A DNA stretch of 64,000 nucleotides. Origin: Bacteroidaceae bacterium (GTDB taxonomy: Bacteria > Bacteroidota > Bacteroidia > Bacteroidales > Bacteroidaceae). The stretch covers positions 19,720-83,719 of the forward strand of contig JAKSIS010000003.1 of the NCBI GenBank assembly GCA_024398665.1, written 5' to 3'. Shown in pieces: positions 43,529 through 54,918 of the stretch. The position numbers and the translations under genes were made by a program. Each line of letters begins with the position of its first letter. Position 1 is the first letter of the stretch. Under the pieces are notes generated by a model. The model had not been told where the DNA came from. It did not search any database and was given only the letters and a program-made list of their open reading frames with translations.

Positions 43529-45673
43529 ATGGCAACATTACAGAAAATCAGAAGCAAAGGACCACTGCTTCTTATCGTTATCGGCCTGGCTATGCTGGCC
43601 TTCATCCTTGGTGACGCATGGAAGATTATCCGTCCGAATCAGGGTGTTCAGTATGTAGGTGAAATTGACGGAGAGTCAATATCGGCTATGGATTATCAGG
43701 CTGAAGTTGAAAACTACACTGAAGTGGTGAAGTTTGAACTTGGAACCAATGATCTTACTGAAGAGCAGAACGCAGCCATAAAGGACGAAGTCTGGAGCAT
43801 CATGGTCCGCCGCAAGATCCTTGAGAAGGAAGCCGGCGCAATAGGTCTGACAGTCACTGACGCTGAAGTCCGTGACGTGATAGAAAAGGGTACAGACCCC
43901 ATTCTTTCCAACACTCCGTTCAATGATGCCAACGGCAAGTTCGACGTTGATTACCTGAAGCAGTTCATTGCATACTATGATGCGATTGATCCTTCAGAAA
44001 TGTCAGCACAGGAATATGCTAGCATTGCCAGCGCATACAAGTACTGGCTCTTCATTGAAGACAACATCAAGTCAAGCCTTCTCTACAGCAAGTACGTGTC
44101 ACTGGTGACAGCCGGAATCAAGTCCAACCCCATTGCATCAAAGAATGCGTATGAGACCCGCACTAAGCGCACTGATGTCCTGCTGGCTTCAATTCCTTAC
44201 TCATCAATTCCTGATTCTGCAGTAAAGGTGACATCGGCTGACATCAAGAAGATGTATGCTGAAAACAAGGAAATGCTGTTCAACTACTCGGAGAACCGTG
44301 ACATAGTATACATTGACTATGAGATTCTTCCTTCTGAAGCAGACCGTGCAGCACTGGGCGTCGAACTCAATGAACTGACTTCACAGCTTGAAGAGATGCA
44401 GGACGACTATGACGCTTTCCTGCGCCGTGCAGGTTCGAATGAGACCTACAGTGAAGTCGCCCGCTCGGAATTATTCATTCCTGAGGACGTGTTTGCAAGA
44501 TTTGATTCTGTGAATGCCGCCGGCATGTTCGGTCCCTACTACAATGAGGATGATGACACCTGGAATGCTTTCAAGCTCATCTCAAAGGAGAAGGGTTATG
44601 ATTCAATCCAGTACTGCATCATGCAGATTGCCACAGGCAATGCCGCTGAGGACGCCCGCATATCAGACAGCATATGCACTGCTGTCAAAAAGGGTTCTGA
44701 CTTTGCAGAAATCGCAGCCAAGTACTCACAGATAGGCACAGCACAGTGGATAGGTTCGGAAAACTATGAGGCAGCATCACTGAGCGGTGACAATGCAGCA
44801 TACCTGAACACTCTGAACAGCATGAAGAAGGGTGATGTGACCGCATTGGCAGTCAAGAACGGATATCTTGTCATCAAGCTTGAAGATTTCAAGAACCAGA
44901 TTGACAAGTACAAGGCCGCAGTCGTGAAGCGTTCAGTTGAATTCAGCGATGAAACCAGCAAGGAGGCATATGACAAGCTGAGCCTTTTCGTAGCAGCCAA
45001 TCCTACTGTCAAGCAGCTTAGAGAAAACGCTGAAAATGAAGGCTTCCACCTTCTTTACTATCCCGGTTTTGAAAGCTACAGCTACAATGTGGGCGGTGTC
45101 GCCAAGTCACATGAGGCTCTGCGCTGGCTCTTTGAAGCATCTGAGGATGAAGTTTCACGCATCTATGAGGCCGGTTCGAACAATGACCATCTGCTTGTTG
45201 TAGGTCTTGAAGCCATTCATGAGCAGGGTTACCGTTCAATAAAGGACAAGAACGTTCTCTCCACCCTGACATACAAGGCTGCCAACGAGAAGAAGTTCGA
45301 GACCATAAGCCAGACTCTTGCCAAGGCCGCTACCATGGCCGAAGCCAAGAACATTGCCGGTGTCAGAATGGATACTGTCAAGTATGTTAACTTCACGAAC
45401 TCGGCATACATTTCCAATTCAATGGCAAATGAAAACAATGTGGGTCCGGCAGTATACAGTCTTGACCGTGACGTCTTGTCAGCTCCCATCAAGGGTGATG
45501 GCTGCGTGTTCGTGGCACAGAAGATTGCTCCAGACGAATTCCCCGTTGAATTTGATCAGGAGGCTGAGGACAGCCGCGTTGAAGCAGTCGCCAACCGTCA
45601 GATTGGCAACGGCATTCTTCAGGAACTCTATTTCCAGGCCGGTATAGTTGATGACAGATACAAGATATTCTGA
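43529..45673 (+). CDS. PpiD-like periplasmic chaperone / peptidyl-prolyl isomerase (SurA_N family)
   Basis: 714 residues. A single N-terminal membrane anchor at about 12-32 (LLLIVIGLAMLAFILGDAWK) with the bulk in the periplasm. A SurA_N/PpiD helical region at about 40-250 (IDGESISAMDYQAEVENY, VWSIMVRRKILEKEAGAIGL), then a parvulin-like PPIase domain at about 345-455 (YCIMQIATGN, KKGSDFAEIAAKYSQ, GDVTALAVKNGYLVIKLE). Assists folding of proteins leaving the Sec translocon. Own promoter upstream; a 34-base perfect palindrome terminates it. Confidence 0.9.
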   Translation: MATLQKIRSKGPLLLIVIGLAMLAFILGDAWKIIRPNQGVQYVGEIDGESISAMDYQAEVENYTEVVKFELGTNDLTEEQNAAIKDEVWSIMVRRKILEKEAGAIGLTVTDAEVRDVIEKGTDPILSNTPFNDANGKFDVDYLKQFIAYYDAIDPSEMSAQEYASIASAYKYWLFIEDNIKSSLLYSKYVSLVTAGIKSNPIASKNAYETRTKRTDVLLASIPYSSIPDSAVKVTSADIKKMYAENKEMLFNYSENRDIVYIDYEILPSEADRAALGVELNELTSQLEEMQDDYDAFLRRAGSNETYSEVARSELFIPEDVFARFDSVNAAGMFGPYYNEDDDTWNAFKLISKEKGYDSIQYCIMQIATGNAAEDARISDSICTAVKKGSDFAEIAAKYSQIGTAQWIGSENYEAASLSGDNAAYLNTLNSMKKGDVTALAVKNGYLVIKLEDFKNQIDKYKAAVVKRSVEFSDETSKEAYDKLSLFVAANPTVKQLRENAENEGFHLLYYPGFESYSYNVGGVAKSHEALRWLFEASEDEVSRIYEAGSNNDHLLVVGLEAIHEQGYRSIKDKNVLSTLTYKAANEKKFETISQTLAKAATMAEAKNIAGVRMDTVKYVNFTNSAYISNSMANENNVGPAVYSLDRDVLSAPIKGDGCVFVAQKIAPDEFPVEFDQEAEDSRVEAVANRQIGNGILQELYFQAGIVDDRYKIF

Positions 45674-45702
45674 TCTCAAACAGTTACCCGAAAGCAATGA
45701 AT

Positions 45703-45740
45703 AAGAGAGGCCGGCTGAATTCAGCCGGCCTCTCTTGTTC
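45703..45740. terminator. Bidirectional terminator (17-bp perfect stem)
   Basis: AAGAGAGGCCGGCTGAA (45703-45719) is followed without a gap by its exact complement (45720-45736), then TGTTCTTTT on the plus strand. It serves the convergent PpiD-like gene (plus) and ilvC (minus). Confidence 0.85.
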
Positions 45741-45757
45741 TTTTGCTGCCTTATGTA

Positions 45758-46801
45758 TCAGTTGTTTTCAGGGCGCAGCTTGCGTACAACCGCACCGGTC
45801 TGCCACATTTCGCTTTCGCGGAGTGCCTGCAGTTCCTTCTCAAGACCTTCACGGTAGTCGGGCTTTGAGTTCGCGTCAATTGAGATCTGGGCTTCATTGC
45901 CGCAGCGTACGCTGGCGTAAAGCTTTTCAACTACGGGCTTGATGGCATCGTGGAAGGGAACCATCCAGTCCAGAGCACCGCGCTGTGCTGTGGTCGAGCA
46001 GTTTGCATACATCCAGTCCATACCCTTTGCTGCGAACAGCGGCATGAGTGACTGTGTCAGCTCCTCGACAGTCTCGTTGAATGCCTCTGACGGGGTGTGG
46101 CCGTTCTCACGCAGAACTTCGTACTGTGCCAGGAGCAGACCCTGGATGGCACCCATCAGTGAACCGCGCTCACCGGTAAGGTCACTGGTGGCTTCGCGGA
46201 TGAATGTGGTTTCGAACATGTAACCTGAACCTATGCCTATGCCGAATGCCAGAACCTTTTCAAGAGCCTTGCCTGATGCGTCCTGATAGATGGCATATGA
46301 ACTGTTCAGACCGCGGCCTTCAAGGAACATGGTGCGCAGTGATGTGCCTGAACCCTTGGGGGCGACCATGATTACATCGATATCCTTTGGAGGAACAACG
46401 CCTGTGCGGTCATTCCATGTGATTGCGAAACCGTGTGAGAAATACAGGGTCTTGCCTGCGGTCAGATAAGGCTTGATGACGGGCCACTGCTGCATCTGTG
46501 CCGCATCGGACAGGAGCATGCATATGATTGTGCCCTTCTGGGCTGCTTCCTCAATGGAGAAAAGGGTCTTGCCCGGTACCCAACCGTCAGCGACAGCCTT
46601 TTCGTATGTCTTTCCCTGACGCTGGCCAACTATCACGTTGAAACCGTTGTCGCGCAGGTTGCAGGCCTGTCCGGGGCCCTGCACACCGTAGCCGATGACT
46701 GCAATTGTTTCGTTCTTCAACACTTCCCTTGCCTTTTCGAGAGGGAATTCTTCACGTGTCATCACCTCTTCAATGACACCGCCGAAATTCATTTTTGCCA
46801 T
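45758..46801 (-). CDS. ilvC: Ketol-acid reductoisomerase
   Basis: NADPH-dependent isomerisation and reduction of acetolactate in isoleucine and valine synthesis. 347 residues, class I length. The Rossmann motif GYGVQGPGQACNLRDNG is near 36-52. The catalytic block contains KGSGTSLR, EVTSDLTGERG-like REATSDLTGERGSLMGAIQG, and the C-terminal knotted helices. Last gene of ilvD-ilvB-ilvN-ilvC, 22 bases after ilvN. Ends at the shared palindromic terminator. Confidence 0.97.
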   Translation of the reverse strand: MAKMNFGGVIEEVMTREEFPLEKAREVLKNETIAVIGYGVQGPGQACNLRDNGFNVIVGQRQGKTYEKAVADGWVPGKTLFSIEEAAQKGTIICMLLSDAAQMQQWPVIKPYLTAGKTLYFSHGFAITWNDRTGVVPPKDIDVIMVAPKGSGTSLRTMFLEGRGLNSSYAIYQDASGKALEKVLAFGIGIGSGYMFETTFIREATSDLTGERGSLMGAIQGLLLAQYEVLRENGHTPSEAFNETVEELTQSLMPLFAAKGMDWMYANCSTTAQRGALDWMVPFHDAIKPVVEKLYASVRCGNEAQISIDANSKPDYREGLEKELQALRESEMWQTGAVVRKLRPENN

Positions 46802-46823
46802 AGTTGTAAATATGTTTAATGGT

Positions 46824-47381
46824 TCATTGTTCCTTTTTTCCGTATCTGGCCTCCATCTTGTCCAGATATTCGTTTACATGTTCTATACGTGCACGTGTTA
46901 TGGCTACCCGCCCTGAACTAACGAACTGCAGCATACCGCCCTGTCCGGCCAGTTCATGGTTGAGCGCCATTATGTCCTCGGTGCGTCCGGTCTTTTCAAT
47001 TACTGAAAATGTGGAATTCACTTCAATGAGCTTGGCTCCGTACTTGCGTATGATATGTGACATTTCCGGATTTTCGGTCAGGACGGATGTCACCACCTTA
47101 TATAATGCGACTTCCTGCATGAAGATCTCGTCATCGGTGAAGTACTGGCACTGCAGCACATCGACCTTCTTTTCTATCTGGTCGGCAATCTTGACGACGG
47201 TCTCGCGGTCAGTGAATGCGGTTATCGTATAGCGGTGTACGCCGGCAAGTGACGAAGCGGACACATTGAGGCTTTCGATATTGACCTGACGGCGCGTGAA
47301 TACTGCGGTCACCTGATTCAGGATACCGGCAATGTTCTCAGAGTGCACGATCAGCGTATACAGTTTCTTTCCGTTTTCCAT
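46824..47381 (-). CDS. ilvN: Acetolactate synthase small (regulatory) subunit
   Basis: ACT-domain subunit that activates the large subunit and gives valine feedback control. 185 residues from ATG 47381 (MENGKKLYTL), 7 bases after ilvB; the longer frame to 47399 begins with ATT and is rejected. The N-terminal ACT domain reads YTLIVHSENIAGILNQVTAVFTRR with NIESLNVS; the second half (IRKYGAKLIEVNSTFSVIEKTG) is the ACT-like C-terminal domain. Often also called ilvH. Confidence 0.92.
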   Translation of the reverse strand: MENGKKLYTLIVHSENIAGILNQVTAVFTRRQVNIESLNVSASSLAGVHRYTITAFTDRETVVKIADQIEKKVDVLQCQYFTDDEIFMQEVALYKVVTSVLTENPEMSHIIRKYGAKLIEVNSTFSVIEKTGRTEDIMALNHELAGQGGMLQFVSSGRVAITRARIEHVNEYLDKMEARYGKKEQ

Positions 47382-47388
47382 TTTGTGG

Positions 47389-49089
47389 CTACTGGTCAAT
47401 GGTGAATATCATTTTGTCAACCGGAGTACGTGCGGGTATCATGGGCATTACGTTCTCTTCATCCATGACGGCTGCCTCAAGAAGGAACGGACCGTCAGTT
47501 TCAAACATCAGCTTCACGGCTGCCACCAGATCAGCACGGTCCGTGACAAGCCTGTACGGTATGCCGTAAGCCCTTGCTATCATGCTGTAGTCGGGACTCA
47601 GCATGCGTGTGCACGAGTAGCGCTTGTGATACATGAGCTGCTGCCACTGGCGTACATTGCCCAGATAGTTGTTGTTCATAAGGATTATTTTCACAGGGGC
47701 TTCCGTTTCCATGACTGTACCAAGTTCCTGTATGTTCATCTGGAAGCCGCCGTCACCTTCAAAGGCAAGGACAGGACGTCCGGGGGCGCCGAATGTCGCT
47801 CCTATGGCAGCCGGAAGGCAGAATCCCATGGTGCCCAGACCGCCCGATGTCACGATGCTGCGGGGCATGCGGTACTTGAAGTAACGTGACGAGAACATCT
47901 GGTTCAGGCCCACGTCATTGACCATGACTGTATTGTCAGGCGCCATGTCACTTGCGGCGGTCACGACTTCGCCCATGAGAAGCGGACCGTCCTTGGGGTG
48001 AATGGCATTCTCAATTACCTTGGCATTCTCCTCATCGGCCAGGGGACGGAAACTTTCAATCCACTGTCTGTGGCTTGATTTGGAAATGCGGCCGGTTATC
48101 AGCTTCAATGTCTTCTTGCAGTCGCCCAGGACGGTGACATCGGCCTTTACATTCTTGCAGAATTCGCTCTTGTCAATGTCAAGGTGTATTATTCTGGCCT
48201 GCCGCGCGTATGTGTTCACATCACTGGTCACACGGTCGTCGAAACGCATGCCGACTGCAATCAGCACGTCGCACTGGTTGGTCTTGACGTTGGGCGCAAG
48301 GTTTCCGTGCATGCCCAGCATGCCCATGTTCAGGGGGTGGTCCGATGCCAGTGCTGACAGACCCAGCAGCGTGCGTGCGGCGGGGATGTCGGCCTTTTCG
48401 ATGAATTCCCTCAGTTCCTCTTCAGCATTGCCCAGTTCCACACCGTGTCCTACAAGCACAAGCGGTTTTTCAGCCTTGTCAATGAGTTCTGCGGCTGCTT
48501 CAATCTGGGACATGTCCGGATCCGGTGAAGGTATGTAGCTGCGTACATAGTCAATGGATGCAGGTGTGTATTCTATCTGAGCCATCTGTGCGGTCTTGGT
48601 GAAATCCAGGACCACAGGACCCGGACGGCCCGAACCTGCAATGTAGAATGCGCGTGCCACCGCCCAAGGTATGTCTTCCGCACGCCGTATCTGGTAGCTC
48701 CATTTGGTGATAGGCTGCGTTACGCCCACAAGGTCAATCTCCTGGAACGCGTCAGTTCCAAGGGCGTCAGTGCCTACCTGACCGGCAATCACCACTATGG
48801 GTGTGCTGTCCAGCATGGCGTCACTGATTCCGGTGATTGTGTTCGTGGCACCGGGACCGCTGGTTACAATGGCCACGCCTGTCCTGCCGGACACTCTTGC
48901 ATAGCCCTGCGCTGCGTGCGTTGCGCCCTGTTCGTGGCGGACAAGTATCTGCCGCAGGTCGCTGCGGTGGTCGTACAACGCATCGAACACGCGTATGATT
49001 GTGCCGCCGGGGTAGGCGAACACTGTATCGACGCCCTGATGGAGAAGTGACTGTATAAGGGCTTCTCCGCCCGAAATCTTATCTGCCAT
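47389..49089 (-). CDS. ilvB: Acetolactate synthase large (catalytic) subunit
   Basis: ThDP-dependent condensation of pyruvate, committed step to valine and, with 2-oxobutyrate, isoleucine. 566 residues from ATG 49089, one base after the ilvD stop; codons to 49101 start with TTG inside ilvD and are rejected. N-terminal ThDP-binding PYR domain with the catalytic Glu in VRHEQGATHAAQGYAR; a central FAD-binding domain; and a C-terminal PP domain with the ThDP motif GDGGFQMNIQELGTVMETEAPVKIILMNN (quoted by its ends GDGG and NN). Confidence 0.96.
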   Translation of the reverse strand: MADKISGGEALIQSLLHQGVDTVFAYPGGTIIRVFDALYDHRSDLRQILVRHEQGATHAAQGYARVSGRTGVAIVTSGPGATNTITGISDAMLDSTPIVVIAGQVGTDALGTDAFQEIDLVGVTQPITKWSYQIRRAEDIPWAVARAFYIAGSGRPGPVVLDFTKTAQMAQIEYTPASIDYVRSYIPSPDPDMSQIEAAAELIDKAEKPLVLVGHGVELGNAEEELREFIEKADIPAARTLLGLSALASDHPLNMGMLGMHGNLAPNVKTNQCDVLIAVGMRFDDRVTSDVNTYARQARIIHLDIDKSEFCKNVKADVTVLGDCKKTLKLITGRISKSSHRQWIESFRPLADEENAKVIENAIHPKDGPLLMGEVVTAASDMAPDNTVMVNDVGLNQMFSSRYFKYRMPRSIVTSGGLGTMGFCLPAAIGATFGAPGRPVLAFEGDGGFQMNIQELGTVMETEAPVKIILMNNNYLGNVRQWQQLMYHKRYSCTRMLSPDYSMIARAYGIPYRLVTDRADLVAAVKLMFETDGPFLLEAAVMDEENVMPMIPARTPVDKMIFTIDQ

Positions 49090-49090
49090 G

Positions 49091-50896
49091 TCAGTCTTCA
49101 ATTATTCTTACTCCGCCCTTGTCAGCTGAACTTACCATGTTCGCGTAAGCCTTCAGGCTCTTGGCCACAATGCGCCTGCGCGTCATGGGACGCATGGGTC
49201 TGGCATCGAGCTCCTCCTGTGTAAGGCGCACGTTGATTGTACGTGCCGGTATGTCAATTTCTATTATGTCACCGTCAACCACTTTACCTATAGCACCGCC
49301 GTTTGCTGCTTCAGGTGATACGTGACCTATGCTCAAGCCCGATGTGCCGCCGCTGAAACGGCCGTCGGTCACAAGCGCGCATGCCTTGCCCAGATGACGT
49401 GACTTTATGTATGATGTGGGGTAGAGCATTTCCTGCATGCCGGGGCCTCCCTTGGGGCCTTCGTGGGTGATCACTACGACATCACCTGCCACCACCTTGC
49501 CTCCCAGAATGCCTTCCACAGCGTCTTCCTGTGAATCGAACACCTTTGCGGGGCCTGAGAACTTCCATATGCTCTCATCAACGCCGGCTGTCTTGACAAC
49601 GCAGCCGTCAACGGCAATGTTGCCTTTCAGGATTGCCAGACCTCCGTCCTTGGAGTATGCGTGCTGCAGGTCGCGTATGCAGCCTGCTGTGCGGTCGGTG
49701 TCAAGGCTGTCCCAACTGCATTCCTGCATGCCCATTTCGTTGCAGAAACGGTTGGCCGGGGCTGTCGAATATATGCGTGCGGCTTCAGGGTCAATGCTGT
49801 CCCTGCATATGCTGTATTTTCCAATAAGTTCACCGTATGTCATTCCGGTTACGCTCATGGCTTCAGTATGCAGCAGACCGCCCTTTGCAAGTTCGGCAAG
49901 TATGTTCAGAACTCCGCCGGCACGGCCTACGTCCTGAACGTGGTACTTCTGGGTGTTGGGTGCAACTTTGCAGAGACAGGGAACCTTGCGTGACAGGCGG
50001 TCAATGTCATCCATCCTGAAATCCACGCCGGCTTCACACGCCACTGCAAGAAGATGCAGGATGGTGTTTGTGGAACCGCCCATGGCTATGTCGAGATTCA
50101 TCGCATTCTCGAAATTGATTTTTTTTGCAATGCTGAGCGGAAGGACGCTTTCATCACCGTCCTGATAGTATTTATATGCATTTTTTACTATGAGCGCCGC
50201 AGCGTCCCTCATAAGCTGGACGCGGTTCCGGTGGGTGGCCAGGATTGTGCCGTTTCCGGGTAGTGAGAACCCCAGGACTTCAGTCAGACAGTTCATTGAA
50301 TTTGCTGTGAACATGCCTGAACAGCAACCGCAGCCGGGGCATGCGCTACGTTCTATGGCCTCGACATCGGAATCCGATACAGTGTCGTCTCCGGATTTGA
50401 TCATGGTGTCTATGAGGTCCAGGTGCATTCCGTTCCAGTTGCCGGCCTCCATGGGACCGCCGCTTACGAACACTGTGGGGATGTTCAGGCGCATGGTGGC
50501 CATGAGCATGCCCGGGGTGATCTTGTCGCAGTTGCTTATGCAGACCAGGGCATCGGCCTTGTGGGCGTTGACCATGTATTCCACGCTGTCAGCAATTATG
50601 TCACGGGACGGCAGCGAGTACAGCATGCCGTCATGTCCCATGGCAATGCCGTCATCAATGGCTATGGTGTTGAATTCAGCTGCGAAACAGCCCAGTTTTT
50701 CAATTTCCTCCTTTACTATCTGGCCGGCCTGATGAAGATGCACGTGACCCGGTACGAACTGCGTGAATGAATTTGCGATGGCAATGACAGGCCTGCCCAT
50801 CTGCTCCTTCTTCATTCCGTTGGCTGCCCACAGTGCGCGGGCTCCTGCCATACGTCTTCCCACCATGCACTGGTCACTTCTCAAAGGTATCTTCAT
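49091..50896 (-). CDS. ilvD: Dihydroxy-acid dehydratase
   Basis: Iron-sulfur enzyme that dehydrates dihydroxy acids to the 2-keto acids of valine and isoleucine. 601 residues. Cluster cysteines in CISNCDK (near 122) and in [18 protein letters not shown] (near 192-202). C-terminal signature [21 protein letters not shown] near 515. First gene of the operon, with a promoter 48 bases upstream. I see no leader peptide rich in Ile/Val/Leu before it, so no evidence for ribosome-mediated attenuation. Confidence 0.97.
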   Translation of the reverse strand: MKIPLRSDQCMVGRRMAGARALWAANGMKKEQMGRPVIAIANSFTQFVPGHVHLHQAGQIVKEEIEKLGCFAAEFNTIAIDDGIAMGHDGMLYSLPSRDIIADSVEYMVNAHKADALVCISNCDKITPGMLMATMRLNIPTVFVSGGPMEAGNWNGMHLDLIDTMIKSGDDTVSDSDVEAIERSACPGCGCCSGMFTANSMNCLTEVLGFSLPGNGTILATHRNRVQLMRDAAALIVKNAYKYYQDGDESVLPLSIAKKINFENAMNLDIAMGGSTNTILHLLAVACEAGVDFRMDDIDRLSRKVPCLCKVAPNTQKYHVQDVGRAGGVLNILAELAKGGLLHTEAMSVTGMTYGELIGKYSICRDSIDPEAARIYSTAPANRFCNEMGMQECSWDSLDTDRTAGCIRDLQHAYSKDGGLAILKGNIAVDGCVVKTAGVDESIWKFSGPAKVFDSQEDAVEGILGGKVVAGDVVVITHEGPKGGPGMQEMLYPTSYIKSRHLGKACALVTDGRFSGGTSGLSIGHVSPEAANGGAIGKVVDGDIIEIDIPARTINVRLTQEELDARPMRPMTRRRIVAKSLKAYANMVSSADKGGVRIIED

Positions 50897-50943
50897 GACT
50901 CTATGATTTTTGTATAATTATTCTTAATAATATAATCAAGGTG

Positions 50944-50974
50944 CAAAGATATACCAATTACTCCATTCGGCAAA
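50944..50974 (-). promoter_or_regulatory. Promoter for the ilvDBNC operon
   Basis: On the minus strand TTTG (50974-50971), a 19-base spacer and TATCTTTG (50951-50944): a full -33/-7 match, 48 bases before ATG 50896. Confidence 0.7.
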
Positions 50975-51028
50975 CAAAAAAACGCTTGAAGTTGCATATA
51001 GGTTAAGACTTGTCAAACACTGACAAAA

Positions 51029-51062
51029 TTGGCGGAAAAGTACAAAAAATAGAGTACCTTTG
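51029..51062 (+). promoter_or_regulatory. secA: Promoter for secA
   Basis: TTGG at 51029-51032 and a perfect TACCTTTG at 51055-51062, with a 22-base spacer. The leader to ATG 51123 is about 55 bases. Confidence 0.6.
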
Positions 51063-51122
51063 CATTTTGGTACGAAATTTGCACGTACTGAAACGTAACA
51101 GTAACTAATAACGCACCACATA

Positions 51123-54100
51123 ATGGGTTTTAACGAATTTATAGGAAAGCTTTTCGGCAACAAGCAGACACGTGACATCAAGGAGATTCAGCCATGGGTC
51201 GAGAAGATCAAAAGCACTTATCCCAAGTACGAGAAACTTTCCAATGACGGGCTGCGCGCAGCGACGCAGGAAATAAGGAAGAAGGTCAGGGATTTCACAA
51301 TACCTGAAAGACAGCGTGTTGATGAACTCAAAGCCAAAGTGGAACAGACTGAAATGGAGGACCGCGAACCTCTGTTCAACCAGATAGACAAGCTGGAGAA
51401 GGAAATACTTGACAGGTACGAGGTCGTGCTTGACGAGGTCCTTCCTGACGTGTTCGCCATCATCAAGGAGACCGCACGCCGGTTCACCGAAAATGAGGAG
51501 GTGGTTGTCACCGCATCGGACTTTGACCGTGATCTTGCTGCCAAGCACGATTTCGTGGTCATAGACGGGGATCAGGCACGCTGGCAGCAGCACTGGGTGG
51601 CAGGCGGCAATGACACCGTCTGGAACATGATACATTATGATGTCCAGCTGTTTGGCGGTGTGGTTCTGCACAAGGGCAAGATTGCTGAAATGGCTACCGG
51701 TGAGGGCAAGACACTTGTCGCAACCCTGCCGGTGTTCCTCAATGCACTTACCGGCAACGGCGTGCATGTGGTGACAGTGAACGACTATCTGGCCAAGCGT
51801 GATGCCGAATGGATGGGACCGCTCTACATGTTCCACGGACTTTCAGTGGACTGCATTGACAAGCACCAGCCCAACTCCGAATCGCGCCGCAACGCCTACC
51901 GTGCCGACATTACGTTCGGTACGAACAACGAATTCGGCTTTGACTACCTGCGTGACAATATGGCCGGTCATCCCAACGAACTGGTACAGCGCGGTCACAA
52001 TTACGCAATTGTCGATGAGGTTGACTCGGTGCTGATTGACGATGCCCGTACACCTCTTATCATATCAGGTCCCGTTCCCAAGGGTGAGGACCAGATGTTC
52101 GAAGAACTGCGCCCGCAGGTCGAACAGCTGTATGAGGCCCAGAAGCGTCTGGCCACCCAGTTCCTGGCCGATGCCCGCAAGAAAGTGGTTTCAGAGAATC
52201 AGGATGAGGTGGCGGAAGGTTTCCTGTCGCTGTTCCGCAGCTTCAAGGCCCTGCCCAAGAACAAGGCTCTCATCAAGTTCCTCAGTGAACCGGGAATGAA
52301 GGTAGGCATGCAGAAGACTGAAGAAATCTACATGGAGCAGCAGAACCGCCGCATGCCCGAGGCTGTGGAGCCGCTGTATTTCGTCATTGACGAGAAACTG
52401 AACAGCGTGGATCTGACTGACCGCGGTGTTGAACTGCTCAGCGGAACAAACAAGGATCCCGAATTCTTTGTCCTTCCCGACATAGCATCACAGCTTTCTG
52501 AACTTGAAGGCCATACCGAACTGTCAAATGAGGACCGTCTTGCAAGGAAGGACGAACTCATGACAAACTATGCTGTCAAGAGCGACCGCATACATACCAT
52601 AAACCAGCTTCTCAAGGCATATTGCATGTTCGAGAAGGATGTCGACTACATTGTCACTGAGGACGGCAAGGTCAAGATCGTTGACGAACAGACCGGCCGT
52701 ATCATGGAGGGCCGCCGCTGGTCGGACGGTCTGCATCAGGCTGTCGAGGCCAAGGAGCGCGTGAACATTGAAGCCGCCACCCAGACCTTTGCGACCATCA
52801 CACTGCAGAACTACTTCCGCATGTACCACAAGCTGGCCGGCATGACCGGTACCGCTGAAACCGAGGCCGGTGAATTTTGGGACATCTACAAGCTTGACGT
52901 AGTCGTGATACCCACCAACAGGCCTATAGCACGTATTGACCAGAATGACCGCATATACAAGACAAAGCGTGAAAAGTACAAGGCTGTCATTGAGGAGATA
53001 GAGCGGCTTGTCCAGGCCGGGCGTCCGGTACTTGTGGGTACCACATCGGTTGAAATAAGCGAACAGTTGAGCCGCATGCTCACCATGCGCAAGATTGAAC
53101 ACAACGTCCTGAATGCCAAGCTGCACCAGAAGGAGGCCGATATCGTGGCCAAGGCCGGTCAGAAGAGCATTGTGACCATTGCCACCAACATGGCAGGACG
53201 CGGTACCGACATCAAGCTGTCACCTGAAGTCAAGGCTGCCGGCGGTCTTGCCATCATCGGCACCGAGCGCCATGAGAGCCGCCGTGTGGACCGCCAGCTG
53301 CGCGGCCGTTCCGGACGTCAGGGCGACCCGGGTTCATCGGTCTTCTACATTTCCCTTGAGGACAATCTCATGCGCCTGTTCGGTTCGGAGAAGATAGCTC
53401 CGCTCATGGACAAGCTGGGCCTTCAGGAGGACGAAATGATTGAGAACAGCTTCATCACCAAACGTATAGAACAGGCTCAGAAGAAGGTCGAAGAGAACCA
53501 TTTCGGAATACGCAAGCGCCTGTTGGAATATGATGACGTGATGAACAAGCAGCGTACCGTAGTGTACGAGAAACGCCGTCACGCGCTTATAGGCGAACGC
53601 ATAGGAATGGACATATCGAACATGATATGGGACCGTTCGGCAGCTGCAGCTGAAAACTGCGCTGACTATGAAAGCCTGCAGATGGAGGTGTTCCGTGTAC
53701 TGGCCATTGAACTTCCGTTTGACGAATCGGAATTTGAAAAGATGAAGACCGATGCGGTGTCCGATGCCATCTTCGCTGCTGCCATGGAGAATTTCAAGCG
53801 CAAGACAGACAGAATGTCCCAGATTGTGACACCTGTCATAAAGAAGGTATATGAAGAGCAGGGTGACCGTTACACCAACATACTGATACCCATAACTGAC
53901 GGCCGCCGTGTCTACCAGATTCCGTGCAACCTGAAGGAGGCATATGAGTCTGACGGCAGGAGCGTGGTCACGCAGTTCCAGAAGGCCATCCTGCTGCACA
54001 CCATTGACGAGTGCTGGAAGGAGAATCTGCGCGAACTGGACGAACTGAAGCATTCCGTACAGAACGCCAGCTACGAACAGAAGGACCCGCTGCTCATTTT

Positions 54101-54422
54101 CAAGCTTGAGTCAGTCAATCTGTTCGACAACATGGTCAACAGGATGAACGACCAGACCGTCACGATACTCATGCGCGGCCAGATACCTGAGCCTGATCCC
54201 GAACAGGTGCGTGAAGCTCCGGCGCAGAACCGCCAGCAGCGCCGCCAGTACAGTGAGAACAAGGCTGATCTGAGCGACCCCAACCAGCGTTCGGCTGCAG
54301 GCCGTGATACACGCCAGCAGGTGCGCGAACCGATACGCGCCGACAAGACTCCGGGACGCAATGACCCGTGTCCGTGCGGCAGCGGCCTGAAGTTCAAGAA
54401 CTGCCACGGAAAAGGACTTTAA
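51123..54422 (+). CDS. secA: Preprotein translocase ATPase SecA
   Basis: Motor that drives preproteins through SecYEG. 1099 residues, long as in other Bacteroidota because of inserts in the first nucleotide-binding fold and helical wing. Walker [11 protein letters not shown] at 190-199; the DEAD-like [17 protein letters not shown]; the preprotein-crosslinking and second nucleotide-binding parts with [15 protein letters not shown]-like [11 protein letters not shown] and [23 protein letters not shown] (quoted in part); and a basic Gln/Arg-rich linker before the zinc-finger tail [14 protein letters not shown]. All landmarks are intact. Confidence 0.98.
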   Translation: MGFNEFIGKLFGNKQTRDIKEIQPWVEKIKSTYPKYEKLSNDGLRAATQEIRKKVRDFTIPERQRVDELKAKVEQTEMEDREPLFNQIDKLEKEILDRYEVVLDEVLPDVFAIIKETARRFTENEEVVVTASDFDRDLAAKHDFVVIDGDQARWQQHWVAGGNDTVWNMIHYDVQLFGGVVLHKGKIAEMATGEGKTLVATLPVFLNALTGNGVHVVTVNDYLAKRDAEWMGPLYMFHGLSVDCIDKHQPNSESRRNAYRADITFGTNNEFGFDYLRDNMAGHPNELVQRGHNYAIVDEVDSVLIDDARTPLIISGPVPKGEDQMFEELRPQVEQLYEAQKRLATQFLADARKKVVSENQDEVAEGFLSLFRSFKALPKNKALIKFLSEPGMKVGMQKTEEIYMEQQNRRMPEAVEPLYFVIDEKLNSVDLTDRGVELLSGTNKDPEFFVLPDIASQLSELEGHTELSNEDRLARKDELMTNYAVKSDRIHTINQLLKAYCMFEKDVDYIVTEDGKVKIVDEQTGRIMEGRRWSDGLHQAVEAKERVNIEAATQTFATITLQNYFRMYHKLAGMTGTAETEAGEFWDIYKLDVVVIPTNRPIARIDQNDRIYKTKREKYKAVIEEIERLVQAGRPVLVGTTSVEISEQLSRMLTMRKIEHNVLNAKLHQKEADIVAKAGQKSIVTIATNMAGRGTDIKLSPEVKAAGGLAIIGTERHESRRVDRQLRGRSGRQGDPGSSVFYISLEDNLMRLFGSEKIAPLMDKLGLQEDEMIENSFITKRIEQAQKKVEENHFGIRKRLLEYDDVMNKQRTVVYEKRRHALIGERIGMDISNMIWDRSAAAAENCADYESLQMEVFRVLAIELPFDESEFEKMKTDAVSDAIFAAAMENFKRKTDRMSQIVTPVIKKVYEEQGDRYTNILIPITDGRRVYQIPCNLKEAYESDGRSVVTQFQKAILLHTIDECWKENLRELDELKHSVQNASYEQKDPLLIFKLESVNLFDNMVNRMNDQTVTILMRGQIPEPDPEQVREAPAQNRQQRRQYSENKADLSDPNQRSAAGRDTRQQVREPIRADKTPGRNDPCPCGSGLKFKNCHGKGL

Positions 54423-54441
54423 GAATAAAACACTTGACGTC

Positions 54442-54885
54442 ATGAAACTGAGTGAAACATCATTCCAGGAAATCAGGGAACTCATAAACGGAGTCCTTGA
54501 TGCTTACCGAAAACCCACTGAAGAGTCAGTCGTAACAGATATACACATCCAGCCGAACCGCGAAACCGGTGAAGTGACAGTGTCCGATGATGACATTGAC
54601 CTGGCCCGTGTGACCCTTTCCGACCTTTCTGAAATACCGGAGGACATATTCTATGAGGTCATGGAAAAGGAACTGTCCCGCATTCTCAGGAATATCGATC
54701 AGGAGCGCCCGCTTGAGAAACTGGCCATATGGAAGCCATTCTCATTTGTTCTTGTCGATGATGACAGGGAGACGGTGGCTGAACTCATGCTTCTTGACGA
54801 AGACAATACTCTGCTCAAGCAGGGGCTCATGCAGGGCCTTGAAGAAGATCTGGACAGTTTCCTCAAGGATCTGCTCTCGGATTGA
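54442..54885 (+). CDS. Small conserved-looking cytoplasmic protein behind secA
   Basis: 147 residues, acidic, no signal peptide or membrane segment. The family is not recognised. Predicted mostly helical at both ends (FQEIRELINGVLDAYRKP; EDIFYEVMEKELSRILRNID; LLKQGLMQGLEEDLDSFLKDLL) with a central strand pair (FVLVDDDRETVAELMLLDED). It starts 20 bases after secA and ends 34 bases before the efflux operon. The reading frame is well formed with codon use like its neighbours, so I consider it a real gene without a known function. Confidence 0.65.
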   Translation: MKLSETSFQEIRELINGVLDAYRKPTEESVVTDIHIQPNRETGEVTVSDDDIDLARVTLSDLSEIPEDIFYEVMEKELSRILRNIDQERPLEKLAIWKPFSFVLVDDDRETVAELMLLDEDNTLLKQGLMQGLEEDLDSFLKDLLSD

Positions 54886-54918
54886 GAATTGTAAAATGGT
54901 TTAAAATTCATATAAGGA

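Noticed and set aside
50897-51122. Leader peptide or T-box before ilvD
   Set aside because: The predicted ilvD leader is only about 40 bases and shows no Ile/Val/Leu-rich short frame and no T-box or terminator hairpin.
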